DNA of 7,414 bases from CAYMST01 sp964393115 (lineage in GTDB: Bacteria > Bacteroidota > Bacteroidia > Cytophagales > Cyclobacteriaceae), in NCBI GenBank assembly GCA_964393115.1, contig CAYMST010000240.1:1-7414 (forward strand), in the 5' to 3' direction. Position numbers and translations under genes: made by a program. This document shows positions 6,601 through 7,414 of the stretch, in pieces; within the stretch, counting starts at the first letter, position 1; each line of letters starts with the position of its first letter. The notes beneath the pieces were generated by a model. It ran no database searches, had not been told where the DNA came from, and was given only the letters and a program-made list of their open reading frames with translations.

Positions 6601-7414
6601 TACCGAACCAAATGCAGGTACAGACAAGGAGTTTTGTGGAGCCTCTGATGTAGATGCCGACCAAACCTTCAACATGGATGGAAATGCCATTGTAACTGGG
6701 ACTTTGAGTTGGGAAGTTGTGTCCCAACCTTCTGGTGCGAATGTGAGTTTTACTACACCTACAAGTCCTACGACACAGGTGGATATTGATGAGTTCGGGT
6801 TGTATATTTTCGAAATGGAAGTCACCAACGGCAATTGCTTTTTCCAAGATGTGGTACGCGTCGAAAACTTTCAACCACCATCATTTGTAACGGCCGGGGT
6901 TGATCAACTAAACGTCTGTCCCCCAGACGTACAACTCAACGCAACGCTTCCATCAGTGGGATTAGGTAATTGGAGTACGATTACCCAGCCAATGGGTAGT
7001 CCTGATCCGACGTTTAGTACAACAATCAATGGTGATCCGACCATTTCCAATATTGTGCAAGGAACATATGAATTTGAATGGCGCGTTCAAAATGGTAATC
7101 CTGTTTGTACAGATGAAGTAGACACGGTGATGATAACAGTTGCGAACAACGAGCCAACTACAGCCATCGCGAGTGTTAGCGTATTAAGTAACGACTCTAT
7201 CTGTGATATTGACTCGGTCATCTTTGATGGTAATACGCCAACCACTGGTGTGGGTTCATGGTCATTAAGCAGTGGACCAAATAGCCCGACTGTTCCCGCA
7301 GGAGAGGACCCGGTGGTAGATGGATTACAACAAGGAGAATATGTATTTAAATATACCATCACGGAGGGGATTTGTACTTCTGAAGATTCTATTACAATTA
7401 ATGTATATAACGCT
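3533..7414 (+). CDS. Giant secreted Ig/PKD-like tandem-repeat surface protein (5' part; continues past window end)
   Basis: A single frame runs from ATG 3533 to the window edge: 1,294 codons with no stop. An in-frame TAG at 3497-3499 closes it upstream, and this ATG is the first; it places a signal peptide at the N-terminus. From residue 28 onward the protein is at least 14 tandem repeats of about 91 residues. Typical features, in order, are an AGxDxxxC entry, LxGN, GTWxxVSGP, a xTTVSxLxxGxYxFxW strand, a TIxNGxC turn and a closing DxVxIxV strand. Such repeats are typical of Bacteroidota surface proteins annotated as PKD/Ig-like or gliding-motility-associated. These often end in a T9SS sorting domain; that end is not visible here. 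By hand count there are about 150 Asp+Glu against 20 Arg and 5 Lys, so the protein is very acidic. No enzymatic motif is seen. The likely role is adhesin, stalk or cell-surface filament, by family resemblance only. The gene is divergent from the 7TM-AraC regulator. The open frames on the opposite strand are shadows. Confidence 0.93.
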   Translation, partial: MPQCNTREAVFLLSFLLLIISGRSIAQNCSVNADIGRRVCGNESLSLQGSSNGQLLTAPVWSQTGGPSVIINDPSDPLTSISGLEYVGNNDIIFTISATCTDGSNVFQSVTFNIDSITIADAGLDLGDACPGAVLQVAGNTPGSSESGEWTSSGAGISIDNDDQATSSVTADPNSSGTATLTWTITGSNGCVSQSTISATNFGGDPVVSAGSSDTLTLSNCYTATQSTSMDASFGGDGTGGQQGEWLVVSGPNIPTISNSTSNTTNVSNLIEGNYTLRWIVSGPCVNGEDEIVISVPAPTQDVTTANAGSNIDFCDGRESTVLAGNVPEFVGETGSWQVTQSPSGTNPTFVDANASITQVNGLTATGVYRFQYTITNGSTGCDNSNVIRIRRYDLPELEVNGGDDFINVTCGDTEAEIPYTATGGSNFNIRWSIISGPSTTGFSTDNNSPISINDLDEPGTYVVRVIATARGNTGDATCADVFDDVNVIVSQNPTASNAGTQQTLACGVTSGSLTGNDPLANDGIGTGTWYLVSGPSTGVIDNPSDRLTTVSSLQAGQYVFKWLIDGGLACDATETTTSLTVSSDPPVATAGDAQTICSGSGTVMEANIVAFGETGTWSVISPVSNSIVFNDVNDPETTVSGFDVNTAHVLRWTVQNGCSVSTSDVTITTDNTLGPIQADAGDDRACGADNTTLAGNDPGTDTGTWTFVMGSGTIDSPNLFNSTVSNLQEGENVLRWTISNGSGCDPTTDDVTIFVNGTPTTASIVPISDTCLASGATIELVGSVISSGESATWTQTKGPVASMANTDSSTAEISALENGNYEFEYEIANGCGSNSVATISFQVGIQSTVAFAGADIDLCATEDQVISLGANTISNGIGLWSLVSGPNGPTFSNEFSETSTLTDLTRGTYFLEWASYPTSSLCTISKDTVMVELDIQAAAEDSIFLCDAEYGILTGNENTDGDWTLVSAQGGITITPIPGADHLATIEGMTDGEIYVYEYEITSAGTCGTTSDTTVIQIDGFGTEPNAGTDKEFCGASDVDADQTFNMDGNAIVTGTLSWEVVSQPSGANVSFTTPTSPTTQVDIDEFGLYIFEMEVTNGNCFFQDVVRVENFQPPSFVTAGVDQLNVCPPDVQLNATLPSVGLGNWSTITQPMGSPDPTFSTTINGDPTISNIVQGTYEFEWRVQNGNPVCTDEVDTVMITVANNEPTTAIASVSVLSNDSICDIDSVIFDGNTPTTGVGSWSLSSGPNSPTVPAGEDPVVDGLQQGEYVFKYTITEGICTSEDSITINVYNA
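3614..7414 (+). repeat. Array of 14 Cys-Trp-Cys Ig/PKD-like repeats (protein level)
   Basis: Approximate units by base: 3614-3883, 3884-4138, 4139-4438, 4439-4711, 4712-5008, 5009-5281, 5282-5542, 5543-5803, 5804-6067, 6068-6337, 6338-6595, 6596-6868, 6869-7144, 7145-7414 (last may be cut). Residues of Cys/Trp/Cys per unit: 40/61/100, 130/150/191, 221/246/285, 315/337/382, 411/432/479, 507/530/571, 598/618/659, 687/706/745, 772/794/832, 860/881/923, 947/964/1008, 1035/1060/1102, 1129/1147/1192, 1224/1243/1281. The first-Cys step is 85-96 residues. Only Cys4 and Cys29 fall outside the pattern. Units 1, 5, 9, 11 and 14 have weak or altered AGxD entries but keep the Cys-Trp-Cys skeleton. The units are divergent in DNA sequence, with only short shared stretches, so this is an old array and not a recent DNA duplication. 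Confidence 0.88.

Noticed and set aside
3853..7362. Several minus-strand open frames of 65-216 codons opposite the repeat region (for example 4645-5262 and 5314-5964).
   Set aside because: They lie entirely antisense to the uninterrupted + frame, whose repeat conservation, signal peptide and Cys-Trp-Cys periodicity prove coding. They show no domains or proper starts and reflect the Thr/Ser/Val/Gly-rich codon usage of the real gene.
3614..7414. SprB-type repeats.
   Set aside because: The units lack the glycine-rich SCNG...GGTPPYTYSW pattern of SprB repeats. They follow the AGxDxxxC...GTW...SGP...TIxNGxC pattern instead.

Overview
The window looks like Bacteroidota chromosomal DNA, probably from the Cytophagales/Flavobacteriales part of the phylum. 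The reasons are low-to-moderate GC, a seven-helix membrane-anchored AraC-type regulator, an M61-family peptidase with a PDZ domain, promoter-like elements of the TAnnTTTG type, and a very large secreted protein built of Ig/PKD-like repeats of the kind found in gliding-motility/type IX secretion (T9SS) adhesins. No finer placement can be supported from the sequence.

Layout. Positions 1-119 hold the 3' tail of an unidentified + strand gene. It converges, with a 6 bp gap, on a minus-strand M61 peptidase gene (126-1991, GTG start, signal peptide). Upstream of that, on the same strand, is a 7TM-AraC regulator (2158-3249). A 283 bp divergent intergenic region (3250-3532) separates the regulator from a huge + strand reading frame. 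That frame starts at 3533 and is still open at the last base of the window (7414), giving 1,294 codons without a stop. It is the dominant feature of the window. It is easily missed because it has no stop codon here and because its opposite strand carries several sizeable spurious open frames.

The giant protein has a signal peptide followed by at least 14 tandem repeats of about 91 residues. The repeats are well diverged from one another, but every one keeps a Cys...Trp...Cys skeleton (first Cys, Trp 17-25 residues later, second Cys 57-68 residues after the first). Apart from two cysteines at the extreme N-terminus, no cysteine lies outside this pattern. The protein is strongly acidic and almost free of lysine (5 in 1,294 residues by hand count). 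It most resembles an exported surface adhesin or stalk. Its C-terminus, where a sorting or gliding-associated domain would be expected, lies outside the window.

The divergent region carries a perfect TAnnTTTG -7 element facing the giant gene, immediately followed by a 7 bp inverted repeat and a 20 bp-spaced direct repeat. A plausible -33/-7 promoter faces the regulator. The simplest working model is a membrane-anchored AraC-type regulator sharing its promoter region with the surface protein it may control. That link is inferred from arrangement only. I found no RNA genes, insertion sequences, CRISPR arrays or convincing terminators.
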